From the NCBI GenBank assembly GCA_021821045.1, contig JAKACW010000005.1:44022-108021 (forward strand): a stretch of DNA of 64,000 nucleotides, written 5' to 3'. The notes under the pieces are model-generated. The model did not search any database. It was not told where the DNA came from and saw nothing but the letters and a program-made list of their open reading frames with translations. The stretch is from Pseudomonadota bacterium. GTDB lineage: Bacteria > Pseudomonadota > Gammaproteobacteria > JAADHS01. Made by a program: the position numbers and the translations under genes. Positions 53,286-62,253 of this stretch are shown here, in pieces (positions within the stretch are counted from its first letter, which is position 1; each line of letters starts with the position of its first letter).

Positions 53286-56200
53286 TTAGCTGCGGTCTCC
53301 GTAAAGGGAAGCATAGGCCCGCCGGAAACGCTCGTTTAACTCCGCGGCACGCACGCCCTCGACAGGGCCGATAGCGCACCACTCGGCCAACAAACCAATG
53401 CGCTCCTCTTCGGCGCCGCTACCCTTGGAACGTGAACCGCCCGATGTCATCTTCTCAGCCAGTTGAGCCACCTGAATAGCCATCCGCGCGTCGCGGGCGT
53501 GGGGCGGCGATTCGACATCGGCCAAGATCTCCCAACGAACCGCAAGCTGCTCCTTTCGTTCCGTATTGTCGCGCCGTGCCTCCTCCGCCACTGCGGCGGC
53601 ACTTTCTTGCAGCCGCGCCCGGGCCTGTCGAAAACGTTCCTCCACACCTCGCGCCAGCTGAGAGCGCGACACCGTTGACTCGCTCCAGCGCTGCTCCAGG
53701 GTTTCCGCCTGGCGACGCGCCTCCTCGACGCCGACCTCGCCGGCCTCTGTGGCGTCCGCCAACGCTTCCAACGCATCGCAAATTTCTCCCCGCAGACGCA
53801 AGTGTTCGCGCTCGGCGGATTTCGCCGCGGCCACCTGCTTTTCGCGGCGCTTGTCATACTCGTGAACAGCCGTGTTGAATCGCCGATCCAGCGACCGCAC
53901 GGCCTTGTCCTTATCCGATTCGAGAGCATCCCATTCCGTCTTGATTGCCTCGAACTCGGCATTGGCTTGTCCGGGTTCGAGTGCGCCTCGACTCAGCGCC
54001 TCCATCCGCTCGCACAGCGCGATGCGGGTATCGCGTATTTTCTGCCGTTCCGTGGCGGCGAAATCGAATTGGGATTGCATGGCAGCGTGAACCGCTTCGC
54101 GGGCGGCGGTGAAGGCCTGCCACAACTCCTTCTCCTGACTCGCCGGCCCGACCCGGCGCCATTGCTCCTGCAGTTGTTTCATCTGCTCGACGGCATTGCG
54201 CACTTGGCTATCGTCGGCCCCTTCCTTCACCGGCGCCGCCAGTTTTTCCGCGCGCTTGACCAGGGCGGCTTTCTTGGCGTGGTTGTTGTCTCGTTCGCCC
54301 GTCAACGCTTCGCGCAACTTGCCGGCGCCTTGTCTGAAGCGCTCCTGCAGTGCTTGAAATGCCTTGCGCTCCACCGGGCCGGCTTTGCGCCAGGCATTTT
54401 CGCGATCGCGTAAAAACTTCTCCACCGCGCGCCAGTCCACCTGCTGGGCGTCCTTATCCTTGAGTTGCTTTTCCCAGTAGTCTTCCATCTCGACACACAG
54501 CGACTCGCGCGCCTTATGATTGGCGTCGCGCGCCTGCGCTTCTTGATCGAAATGCTGCTGGCAAGGCTCGTAGGCGCGATTGCACGCCGCGTTGAAACGC
54601 TCCCACAATTGCTCGCCGACACCCGGTTCCGCGGGACCCAACCCGCGCCAACGCTGCCGCGCCTCGCGCACCCGCCGCGCCGCGGCCGCGAAATCGTAGT
54701 TAGGATGATCGGCATGGCTTGCCGTCTCCTCCGCCAGGGCTTCGGCTTCCTGACAGAGCTGCTCGCGCACCGGCGTCGACGCCCACTCCTGCCAATCCTT
54801 GAGTTCGCGCAACTGGCCCTGGGCGCGGTGAAGCCGGCCCAGCACACCTTTGCGCTTGAGAGTCTTGACCTCGGCCTCGCCCATCTCGTCGATCATGCTT
54901 TGTAACTGGCGGACCAGTTGGGCGGCATCACTGCTCTTGCCGTCCTTCAACACTTCATCCAGCGACTTCATGTTGGCGGCCACTTGGTCGACCATTTCGC
55001 GCCGCTGGCTTTTCTCGTTTTCCACGCGTTCCTTGATCTGCGACAGCAACGCCTTGAGCGCGCCGTGCGTCTCGCGCCACTCCGCGACTTGGTTGGGCTT
55101 GCTTAAATGCTTGAAACTTTGCTCAATGGTCTTGACCGCTGCGTCATCGAGAAATCCGTCAGCGCCGAGCAGGTTATTGGCGTCGACCTGCAATTCTTCG
55201 ATGAGCGGCTGTTGCTCGAGATAAGAGGCGACGGCATTGCGGGCCTGCTCGAGATTTTTCTCCAACGACGCCAGTTCGCTCTTGAGCTGGTCATCGCCCG
55301 CGAACTGATTGAACGCCGCCTGGGCCTGCTCGATGCGCTCCGACAACGTCGCCAGAGGCAACGTGTTTTGGGCCAGTTCCTTTGTCAACTGGGTAATGGA
55401 TTCGATATAAGCGGTGCGATCGCGGACGGGTTCGGCAATGGGCTCCTCGATCGGCGGCGCCTCGGCACCGACGGCGTCGGCTTGCTGCGCTTGGTCGATC
55501 ACATCATCGATCGCGGCGCAGGCGGCGGCGAAGCGATCGTCCCACTCCTGCCACGGCTCGGCTTCCAAACCTTCCCGCTGCACGAGCAGTTCCTGCCATT
55601 TTTCCTTAACCCACCGCCGCTGCGACGCGACATCGTCCGGACGTTGAGTTTTGGCCCAGATGTCGGGCAACGCCTCCATTTGCAGGCACAACTCGCGGGA
55701 TGCCTTTCGCACTCGCGCCGGTCGGTCCTGCTCGGCCGCCAGCTCGTCAAGGCGCGCTTGGACTTCGCCCCGCACACGCTTGTCTCGGGTTCGAGCGTGG
55801 CGCATGACCCGCTCCAAGGCGCCGCGACTGCTGATGCGGGCCGCCGCGGACGAGCGCACATCGGCATCGGCGTCGTATATCGCCAGATCGGAATAGAGCG
55901 ATTCGCGATCCAGCATCTGCGCCGCCAGCCAGCGCATGCTCGCATCGGCCCCGTTGCGCGCGACATACTCCAGCAAGCGTTTGTCGGGGGCGCTTTCCAG
56001 CCACGACCGCCGTTGCGTCGCGGGCGCGCTGTGCTCATCGTTGGCGCCGATCAAATCCCCCAAGCGCTGCACCGCGTGCTCGCGCACCGTGGCATCGGGA
56101 TCGGAATCCGCCAGCCGGCGCAGCAAGTCCACGTCGGTCAGGCGCCGCAACGCGGTTTGGCGATTGACCGGATCGGTGTCCGACTCGGCCGCTTGGCGCA

Positions 56201-56309
56201 GGATGGTGAGATTGGCCGGATCCGCCAAGTCCAGCGCGAGCAACGCTTCGCGCCGCGCCTGCGGACTGCGACTTTGCCATTTCGGCTTGAAAAAACGCGA
56301 AAAAAACAT
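53286..56309 (-). CDS. DUF349/HEAT-repeat coiled-coil protein
   Basis: 1007 residues from the ATG at 56309 (an ATG at 56321 is also possible). The N-terminal 250 residues are HEAT-like helices (LRQAAESDTDPVNRQTALRR, then DSDPDATVREHAVQRLGD). The rest holds several DUF349 units, each with a W in a helix and the pattern WRxxGPxxxxxxxxLWxRF, for example WRGLGPAEPGVGEQLWERF and WRRVGPASQEKELWQAF. Charged coiled coil links them. The family is widespread in gammaproteobacteria but its function is unknown. The gene is monocistronic by spacing. Confidence 0.82.
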   Translation of the reverse strand: MFFSRFFKPKWQSRSPQARREALLALDLADPANLTILRQAAESDTDPVNRQTALRRLTDVDLLRRLADSDPDATVREHAVQRLGDLIGANDEHSAPATQRRSWLESAPDKRLLEYVARNGADASMRWLAAQMLDRESLYSDLAIYDADADVRSSAAARISSRGALERVMRHARTRDKRVRGEVQARLDELAAEQDRPARVRKASRELCLQMEALPDIWAKTQRPDDVASQRRWVKEKWQELLVQREGLEAEPWQEWDDRFAAACAAIDDVIDQAQQADAVGAEAPPIEEPIAEPVRDRTAYIESITQLTKELAQNTLPLATLSERIEQAQAAFNQFAGDDQLKSELASLEKNLEQARNAVASYLEQQPLIEELQVDANNLLGADGFLDDAAVKTIEQSFKHLSKPNQVAEWRETHGALKALLSQIKERVENEKSQRREMVDQVAANMKSLDEVLKDGKSSDAAQLVRQLQSMIDEMGEAEVKTLKRKGVLGRLHRAQGQLRELKDWQEWASTPVREQLCQEAEALAEETASHADHPNYDFAAAARRVREARQRWRGLGPAEPGVGEQLWERFNAACNRAYEPCQQHFDQEAQARDANHKARESLCVEMEDYWEKQLKDKDAQQVDWRAVEKFLRDRENAWRKAGPVERKAFQALQERFRQGAGKLREALTGERDNNHAKKAALVKRAEKLAAPVKEGADDSQVRNAVEQMKQLQEQWRRVGPASQEKELWQAFTAAREAVHAAMQSQFDFAATERQKIRDTRIALCERMEALSRGALEPGQANAEFEAIKTEWDALESDKDKAVRSLDRRFNTAVHEYDKRREKQVAAAKSAEREHLRLRGEICDALEALADATEAGEVGVEEARRQAETLEQRWSESTVSRSQLARGVEERFRQARARLQESAAAVAEEARRDNTERKEQLAVRWEILADVESPPHARDARMAIQVAQLAEKMTSGGSRSKGSGAEEERIGLLAEWCAIGPVEGVRAAELNERFRRAYASLYGDRS

Positions 56310-56577
56310 TGGTAAACCCATTTCTCGTAATCCGTTTCTACCGGGCACCGGGTGCAATCCCGCGAGACGGCTACTCGCGGCGGGACAAGGCAAATGCCCG
56401 AGTCGTTTATAGTTTTTGCGCCGCCTTAAGCGGGACGTCGTGTCGCGGGGGGTATTCTATCGCGCCGTGCCGCAGCTGCCACCCGGAAGTGTGACGTATT
56501 TCCCACTTCTTGCTTTAAGGAAACACCTCCGGGGCTCGATCTACCATTAGTAATTAAAATGCCCACGAGGCCATGCA

Positions 56578-57450
56578 ATGGAAACCGCATCCGATATCCG
56601 GGTAAAGATCGCAACACTCGACCAACTGCCGCCGCTCCCAGAAATGGCGCGCAAGCTTTTGGAATTGAAGGGCAAAGCCTCCCCTGCCGCACGTGAATTG
56701 GCCGCCGCGGTGGAAGTCGATCCCAGCCTTTCGGCCCAAGTCATTCGCTACGCCCGATCGTCGCTGTACGGTTACCGCGGCAGTATAAACTCGGTGGACG
56801 ACGCGATCGCTCGAGTGCTCGGTTATGAGATGGTTTTGAATCTGGCCCTTGGCCTGGCGGCTTCGCGCCCGTTTGACTTGCCCGACGAAGGTCCCATTGG
56901 GGCTCGCGCCTACTGGAGCGCCGCCGTCCGCACCGCATTCCTTGCGCAGAAAATTGCCTTCGCCGCGCCGGCCGCCGCGCGCGGCAATATTCTGCCCAGC
57001 ATGGTCTACTTGTCGGGCCTGTTGCACGACTTCGGCCTGCTCGTGCTCGCCCACTTGGCACCCGTGGAATACCGCGAACTCAACATCGAACTGGCCGCCG
57101 ACCAGCAACACGATTTAGTCGCGCCGTGCGTGGAGCGCTTCGGCGTCAGCCATTACGAAGCCGGCGCCCGCGCCCTGCGCACTTGGGACTTGCCCGACGA
57201 GTTGATTGTCACCGCTTTGAAATATGCTGACACGGACTACGACGGCCCGCACAGCAAGTACTGCGACATCGTCCGCCTGGCCCACGAACTCATCGATGGG
57301 TGCGGCGAGGCCGAAGTATTTGAGCGCGACACGGTCACGGACGCCATGCATCGCCTCAAGCTGCACAAGGAAACCGTACTGCGCTTGATCGAAGGCTTGA
57401 TGACCCACACCGACGACGTCGAGGCGCTGGCGCGCCAATTGGCGGCGTAA
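56578..57450 (+). CDS. HDOD-domain signalling protein
   Basis: 290 residues, almost all one HDOD domain. It starts with TLDQLPPLPEMARKLLEL, then AAAVEVDPSLSAQVIRYARS and INSVDDAIARVLGYEMVLNL. The metal site of true HD phosphodiesterases is only partly kept (LLHDFG present), as is normal for HDOD. These proteins act as scaffolds in stress, competence or c-di-GMP signalling. No output domain is fused. It is divergent from the DUF349 gene. Confidence 0.86.
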   Translation: METASDIRVKIATLDQLPPLPEMARKLLELKGKASPAARELAAAVEVDPSLSAQVIRYARSSLYGYRGSINSVDDAIARVLGYEMVLNLALGLAASRPFDLPDEGPIGARAYWSAAVRTAFLAQKIAFAAPAAARGNILPSMVYLSGLLHDFGLLVLAHLAPVEYRELNIELAADQQHDLVAPCVERFGVSHYEAGARALRTWDLPDELIVTALKYADTDYDGPHSKYCDIVRLAHELIDGCGEAEVFERDTVTDAMHRLKLHKETVLRLIEGLMTHTDDVEALARQLAA

Positions 57451-57456
57451 TCCAAA

Positions 57457-58167
57457 CTAGACGTTAACCGGCAAACGCTCCCCAATCCGCACTCCGCGCG
57501 GCGTCACGACGGCCTTGTACGCCAGGGCCTCCACGCCGCTGCGCAAGGCTTGCCGCAATCCCTCGCCATAGGCCGGATCGATTTCATCGGCCGGACGCAC
57601 CGAGCGCGCGTCGTCGCGCTGCACGCAGAAAAAGATCACGCCGCGCGCGCCCGACCGCACCATTCCCGTCAACTCATGCAAATGCTTCAGGCCGCGCGCG
57701 GTGACCGCATCGGGAAAAAATGCCGCGCCGTTGTCGCAGGCCGTGACGTTCTTGATTTCGACGTAACAGCGCCCCTCGTTACTTTCCAGAAGCACGTCGA
57801 TACGACTGTTCTGGGAACCATAGGGCACTTCTTGGCGCAGCCCCGCATAACCGCGCAGCGGCTCGATCATGTCGGCGCGTATGGCCTCGCTCACCAGACG
57901 ATTGGGCAATGCGGTGTTCACGCCGATCAAGACGCCGTCCGCCGTTTCGCTGGCCTCCCAACTCCATGGATACTTGCGCTTGCCCTCGCCATTGTGGCGC
58001 AACCACACCCGCATGCCCGGTTCCGCACAGCCCATCATGGAGCCGGTGTTCGGCGTATGCGCGGTCAACGTCGTGCCGTCTGGAAAAGTCACATCGGCAA
58101 GAAAGCGTTTGTAGCGGCGAATCAACGTCGCCGGCTGCAAGGAAGGAGTGAAAGAAATCAGTTCCAA
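57457..58167 (-). CDS. sfsA: SfsA family DNA-binding/nuclease protein
   Basis: 236 residues from a TTG at 58167, chosen because GGGAGGAA ends six bases before it and the length then matches E. coli SfsA (234); an ATG at 58221 would put REP-derived residues in front. Family motifs: RRYKRFLADV, HTPNTGSMMGC, LLESNEGRCYVEIKNVT and FPDAVTARGLKHL, which form an OB-like part and a PD-(D/E)XK-like part with Glu and Lys in EIKN. First known as a maltose-gene stimulator, it may process nucleic acid. The ribosome site abuts a REP element. Confidence 0.9.
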   Translation of the reverse strand: MELISFTPSLQPATLIRRYKRFLADVTFPDGTTLTAHTPNTGSMMGCAEPGMRVWLRHNGEGKRKYPWSWEASETADGVLIGVNTALPNRLVSEAIRADMIEPLRGYAGLRQEVPYGSQNSRIDVLLESNEGRCYVEIKNVTACDNGAAFFPDAVTARGLKHLHELTGMVRSGARGVIFFCVQRDDARSVRPADEIDPAYGEGLRQALRSGVEALAYKAVVTPRGVRIGERLPVNV

Positions 58168-58180
58168 AAAAAATTCCTCC

Positions 58181-58263
58181 CGTGGGAGCGAATCCTTTCG
58201 CGATGATTCGCCCTGAATCATCTTTGGCGGAACTTCCTATCGCGGTAGGAAACCGCTCCCACG
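58181..58263. repeat. REP-like inverted pair ahead of sfsA
   Basis: Left arm GTGGGAGCGAATCCTTTCGC, right arm GGTAGGAAACCGCTCCCACG. The left end touches the sfsA ribosome site. The right end is 5 bp from the stop of the TPR lipoprotein gene. Confidence 0.78.
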
Positions 58264-58267
58264 AATT

Positions 58268-58825
58268 TTAGTCTCGTTCCAGGCGCGCCGCCTGATCGTA
58301 GGCATGGGTCGCGCCTTGCGGATCGCCGGTCGCCTCGCGCACCTGCGCGATGAGTCGCCAGTTGAGCGCTTGCAGGTATTTGTCGTCGGTCGCCAGCGCG
58401 TTGGAGCGCGTCGCGAACTCCGCCGATTGGCGCCATTGGCGTTGATCGAAATGCACGCTCGCCAGTTGATGCCACAATCTTGCATTGCGGGGATCGAGGC
58501 GCAACGCCCGTTCAAGGGTGGCGGCGGCCGCGTCCAACTCGCCGGCCTGTTGCTCGCGACGCGCTTTGGCGGCCAGTGACGCCACCGCATCGCGCCCCGG
58601 ATGACTGTCCTGGGTTCCCACTCCCGGCGCAACAATGGCGACCGGCGGCGTGGCTGGTGGTTGGGCCTGCGGCTGGGCGGTCCACGGGTCCGGAACGGCG
58701 GTGTCGCGAACGGCGCTTTCGTCGGCCGGCGGCTGCTGCGTCGGCAGCGGTGCGCAGGCCGCAATAATCGCCAGTGCAATACCGGCGCCCAGTCCGCGCG
58801 CGAAAATGTGTCGCATGATATGCAT
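58268..58825 (-). CDS. TPR-containing lipoprotein
   Basis: 185 residues from the ATG at 58825, whose TGATG overlaps the stop of mrcB; an ATG at 58837 is also in frame. A lipoprotein signal (GIALAIIAACAP, with the lipobox Cys) is followed by a Pro/Gln/Ala linker and TPR-like helices (AATLERALRLDPRNARLWHQ, then YLQALNWRLIAQVREATGD). It may partner PBP1b at the outer membrane as LpoB does in E. coli, but it shows no clear LpoB fold. Coupling to mrcB supports a cell-wall role. Confidence 0.72.
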   Translation of the reverse strand: MHIMRHIFARGLGAGIALAIIAACAPLPTQQPPADESAVRDTAVPDPWTAQPQAQPPATPPVAIVAPGVGTQDSHPGRDAVASLAAKARREQQAGELDAAAATLERALRLDPRNARLWHQLASVHFDQRQWRQSAEFATRSNALATDDKYLQALNWRLIAQVREATGDPQGATHAYDQAARLERD

Positions 58826-61173
58826 CAATTCAACCATTCCTTAAACCAGTCGATCGTTTTCGTCACCGGGTTCTGCCGCCGTGCTGCTGCGCAGCTCGAC
58901 CAGAGCGCAGGCTCGGTGCCTCGCACGAACGGCAGCACCACGGCATTCGGACACTGTTCGACGGACAACGTTTGCGTATCCCGCTCGATCCAGTGCCACT
59001 CGACGTTCTCCGGCGGCGTCAGCGGCAGTGAGGTCATTCCGATGCGATTGCTCAGATCGCCCCACACCCGCATTGCGCCTGTCGAGCCGGTCAATCCGAT
59101 GGGATGATTGTCGTCCCGGCCGATCCAGACCACCGCCAAGTGGCTGCCGCCGTAACCGGCGAACCAACTGTCGCGCAAATCGTTGGTTGTTCCCGTCTTT
59201 CCCGCAACGACGCGCCCCTCGGGCAACCCATTCTGCAGTGCGGCGCCGGTGCCCTCGCGCACCGCATAGTGTAGCGCGGCGGTGGTGAGATAGGCTGCCT
59301 CCGGCGGCAGGACTTGCGATGTCTCCAAACCGTAGCGCTGCAACAGTTGCCCATCGGCGCTGACCACCGCCCGAATTGCCCGCAACGGCGAGTAAAATCC
59401 GCCGCTGGCGATGGTGTGATACATCTGCGCCACTTGCACGGGCGACAAATCCAACGCACCCAACAACAACGAAGGATAGGGATTGATTTCCTCCTCGACG
59501 CCCAGTTGGTTGATCATGCGCCGCACGCCTTGCACGCCCAGATCCAGTCCTAAACGCACCGTCGCCAGATTGTAGGAATGGGCCAATGCCGAAAACAACG
59601 GCACCACGCCGTGGCTGCGATTATCGTAATTGCTCGGCGTCCATGGCGCACCGCCGTCGATGTCCACCGCCAGCGGCGCATCGTCGACGGGCGATGCCAG
59701 AGTATAGCCGCCATGGGCCAACGCGGTCAGATAGACGACGGGTTTGACGATCGAGCCGACCTGGCGCCGGGCCAACAGCGCGCGATTGAAGCTGTTGACC
59801 CGCGGTCGGCGATCTCCGACAACCGCCAGCACCTCGCCCGCAGCCACGTCGGTTACCAGCGCGGCGCCCTGCAGGGCCTGAACGCGCGCCGGATCGCCGG
59901 GGTCCAATTCTTTCAAGCCGCGTTCCAGCGCCTGCTCCGCCGCCCACTGCGCCTGGGGATCGAGGGTGGTGAAAATGCGCAATCCTTCGCTGCGCAGGTC
60001 TTCCTCTTTGTAATCGCGCCGCAGTTGAGCCCTCACCATGTCGGCGAAGGCGGGAAAACGTGCCGCGCTGGGCGTGCCGGGAGTAACACCCAGCGCCGAT
60101 CGCTTGAGCGAGGCCGCTTCGCTGTCCTTCAACACGCCTTGCTGCGCCAGTATATCCAGCACCGCGTTGCGCCGTTTGAGCGCTCGCTCGGGCGAACGGC
60201 GCGGATCGAACAGCGACGGTCCCTGCACCAAGCCGACCAACAGCGCGATGTCCTGCGGCTTGAGTTCGCTTAATGGCACACCAAAGTAGAATTGCGCGCC
60301 CAGGCCGAACCCGTGAATGGCCCGCCGGCCGTCCTGCCCCAAATAAATCTCGTTGCAATACGCCGTCAAGACATCGTCTTTGTCATAGTGCAGTTCCAGC
60401 AGCAACGACATCAACGCCTCCTTGAACTTGCGGACCAAACTGCGCTCGCTGGTGAGAAAGTAATTCTTAACCAACTGCTGCGTCAGCGTGCTTCCGCCCT
60501 GCACCAGCTCGCCGGCCTTGATGTTGGCCACCACGGCGCGCCCCAGACCGCGAATATCCAACCCCGGGTGGTCGTAGAACTTGCGGTCCTCCACGGCCAA
60601 CAGCGTATCCACCAACAACGGCGGCAATGTTTCGCGGACGACTAGCACGCGATCTTCATTGTGGGCCGGCGAAATGCTGGCAAAGTGAATCGGATCGAGT
60701 CGCACCAGCGTTAAAGGAATCCGCTGCGGCAACTCCACCAATTCGGAGACCCGGTCACCGTCGAATGCCACTTCGAACTGCAGCGCCGGCTCTTTGCCGT
60801 CCCAAAAGGCGAACGCACGCGAGTTGACGATGAAGCGCTGACCGTGACGATCGTAGCTGCCGGGGCGCCCACCCTCCACGCCGTGGCGGTAGTTGAGCCC
60901 CTCCAGTTCGCGAATGAACTGCTCCCGCGAAATCTCGGCGCCCGGGAACAACTCCAGCGGACGGGCATAGACGTGAGCCGGCACCGACCAGCGCTTGCCC
61001 TCAAACTCGACCCGGATGTCGCTGTCGAGATAAAGAAGGTAGGCGCCCGCGACAAGCGCGAACACACCCGCCATCTGCCATCCCAGCCAACGACGCCATG
61101 ACGGCGCTGCGGCGGGGGGGGTTGTTTTCTTGCGGCGGCGTGGTGTCGAAGATCGGCGGCGGCGTCTTGCCAC
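58825..61173 (-). CDS. mrcB: Penicillin-binding protein 1b
   Basis: 782 residues from a GTG at 61173, chosen for AGGGA eight bases upstream and the very basic start (ARRRRRSSTPRRRKK) typical of PBP1b cytoplasmic tails. One membrane helix at about 34-49, a UB2H-like domain, then the glycosyltransferase domain with Glu195 in VEDRKFYDHPG. The transpeptidase domain has Ser474 in SIVKP, SYN at about 533 and Lys659 in KTGTTN. It polymerises and cross-links peptidoglycan. DnaA-type boxes lie 36-70 bp upstream of the start. Downstream it is coupled to a lipoprotein gene. Confidence 0.94.
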   Translation of the reverse strand: MARRRRRSSTPRRRKKTTPPAAAPSWRRWLGWQMAGVFALVAGAYLLYLDSDIRVEFEGKRWSVPAHVYARPLELFPGAEISREQFIRELEGLNYRHGVEGGRPGSYDRHGQRFIVNSRAFAFWDGKEPALQFEVAFDGDRVSELVELPQRIPLTLVRLDPIHFASISPAHNEDRVLVVRETLPPLLVDTLLAVEDRKFYDHPGLDIRGLGRAVVANIKAGELVQGGSTLTQQLVKNYFLTSERSLVRKFKEALMSLLLELHYDKDDVLTAYCNEIYLGQDGRRAIHGFGLGAQFYFGVPLSELKPQDIALLVGLVQGPSLFDPRRSPERALKRRNAVLDILAQQGVLKDSEAASLKRSALGVTPGTPSAARFPAFADMVRAQLRRDYKEEDLRSEGLRIFTTLDPQAQWAAEQALERGLKELDPGDPARVQALQGAALVTDVAAGEVLAVVGDRRPRVNSFNRALLARRQVGSIVKPVVYLTALAHGGYTLASPVDDAPLAVDIDGGAPWTPSNYDNRSHGVVPLFSALAHSYNLATVRLGLDLGVQGVRRMINQLGVEEEINPYPSLLLGALDLSPVQVAQMYHTIASGGFYSPLRAIRAVVSADGQLLQRYGLETSQVLPPEAAYLTTAALHYAVREGTGAALQNGLPEGRVVAGKTGTTNDLRDSWFAGYGGSHLAVVWIGRDDNHPIGLTGSTGAMRVWGDLSNRIGMTSLPLTPPENVEWHWIERDTQTLSVEQCPNAVVLPFVRGTEPALWSSCAAARRQNPVTKTIDWFKEWLN

Positions 61174-61621
61174 GAATTTGGTCCCTAAGATAAAGCTGCT
61201 AGCTGGACTTATCCACAGAATCTGTGGATAACTTTGTGCATAACACGAAAAATAAGTCTCTAACTCTCGACATGTCTCAAAAAATGACAAATTGATGACA
61301 AAATAATCAAATTAGCTTTTCATCTACAAATTAATAAGTTAGCGTCATTCTACCAGAGCCTTTGGCAGTCGCTGGCGAATTCATAATTCGTGTTGATTCC
61401 ATTTTCACCGATGTGAATAGAATCCGATACATAGCGATTGTTGTTCGCGGATGGTTTAAACTGACGACCCAAGTATGTATTAACCAGTCGATCTGCGGCC
61501 CGGCTCATCACCGGCATTTACCTATGGACGGTCGCCAACGCTTTTCGCTAAAAGAAAACGTATGACCGCCTAACTCGAAGTCCGTTTGCCGGCAGTCCGC
61601 AAATTTGGGGGGAAAGATCGG
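61174..61621. other. 448-bp A/T-rich gap with DnaA-type boxes
   Basis: Between the divergent mrcB and BamE-like genes. The DnaA cluster is at 61209-61243. The stretch 61254-61345 is strongly A/T-rich for this genome. Promoters for both genes are expected here. No further gene was found. Confidence 0.5.
61209..61243. promoter_or_regulatory. Cluster of three DnaA-type boxes
   Basis: TTATCCACA (61209-61217) is followed by its exact inverse TGTGGATAA (61223-61231), then TGTGCATAA (61235-61243, the inverse of TTATGCACA). The first two match the E. coli high-affinity consensus fully. A fourth box TTATCCACA is at 62233-62241. Confidence 0.65.
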
Positions 61622-61987
61622 ATGCGCATGCAACCACTCATTAGCACTCTATTGGGAGTCGTTCTTTTGTTACTTGGCGCCGCCCAGGCGAGCCACGCCC
61701 GCGAATGCGCGGGGCAATGCGTCGACCAGCAGCGGCGCGCCGACTTCGTCAACCGCAATGCCAATCTGCCGGATAAAGTGAAAGGCGCGATTCTGTCCGG
61801 GAAAGTTTTGCTGGGCATGTCGAAGGAAGAGGTCATCGCCGCCATCGGCGAGCCGCAGCAATCCGTTGACGTCAATGCATCGTGGGCGGTGCGCGAACAG
61901 TGGGTGTACCAGGCGCAAGGCGGACTCACTTACTACTATTTCAAATTCGGCTCAGTCAGCGGCTGGCACAAGCCCGGAGGTCCCTGA
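61622..61987 (+). CDS. Small exported BamE/SmpA-like protein
   Basis: 121 residues from the ATG at 61622 (GGGGGA eight bases ahead). A signal sequence (STLLGVVLLLLGAAQASHA) precedes a mature part with two early cysteines (ECAGQCVDQ). The BamE-like fold is read from GKVLLGMSKEEVIAAIGEPQ and EQWVYQ followed by YYYFKFGSVSGW. BamE itself is a lipoprotein of the outer-membrane assembly machine; this protein lacks a lipobox, so it is a relative rather than BamE. Function unknown. Confidence 0.7.
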   Translation: MRMQPLISTLLGVVLLLLGAAQASHARECAGQCVDQQRRADFVNRNANLPDKVKGAILSGKVLLGMSKEEVIAAIGEPQQSVDVNASWAVREQWVYQAQGGLTYYYFKFGSVSGWHKPGGP

Positions 61988-62232
61988 CGCGACGAAAGTA
62001 CACGGGGAAACCCCGCTCCGAGTCTGTTGTTCGGGCCCAAACGCGCAAATATCATATCTTCCCCGGTTATCAACAACCCTCGGCCGTGGGTGCTGCTCAT
62101 AATGGGACGAACAGCCGGGGCACCATATTCGTATATAATCAACCGCTTATAGTCATGGCGGCGTAACACAAGCAACTGATAATTGCCCAATTGACGCCAA
62201 TTCGGACAATTGGCTTTTCGCCATCCACAGAG

Positions 62233-62241
62233 TTATCCACA
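62233..62241 (+). promoter_or_regulatory. Single DnaA-type box ahead of the phosphorylase gene
   Basis: TTATCCACA, full consensus, 13 bp before the ATG at 62254, where it would overlap the leader. It is about 1 kb from the cluster upstream of mrcB. Confidence 0.5.
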
Positions 62242-62253
62242 GGCTTGCCCAGA

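Noticed and set aside
61174..61361. Possible chromosome origin (oriC)
   Set aside because: DnaA boxes and A/T-rich DNA are present, but none of the usual neighbours (dnaA, dnaN, gidA, rpmH) are, and only three boxes cluster. Kept as a DnaA-binding candidate only.
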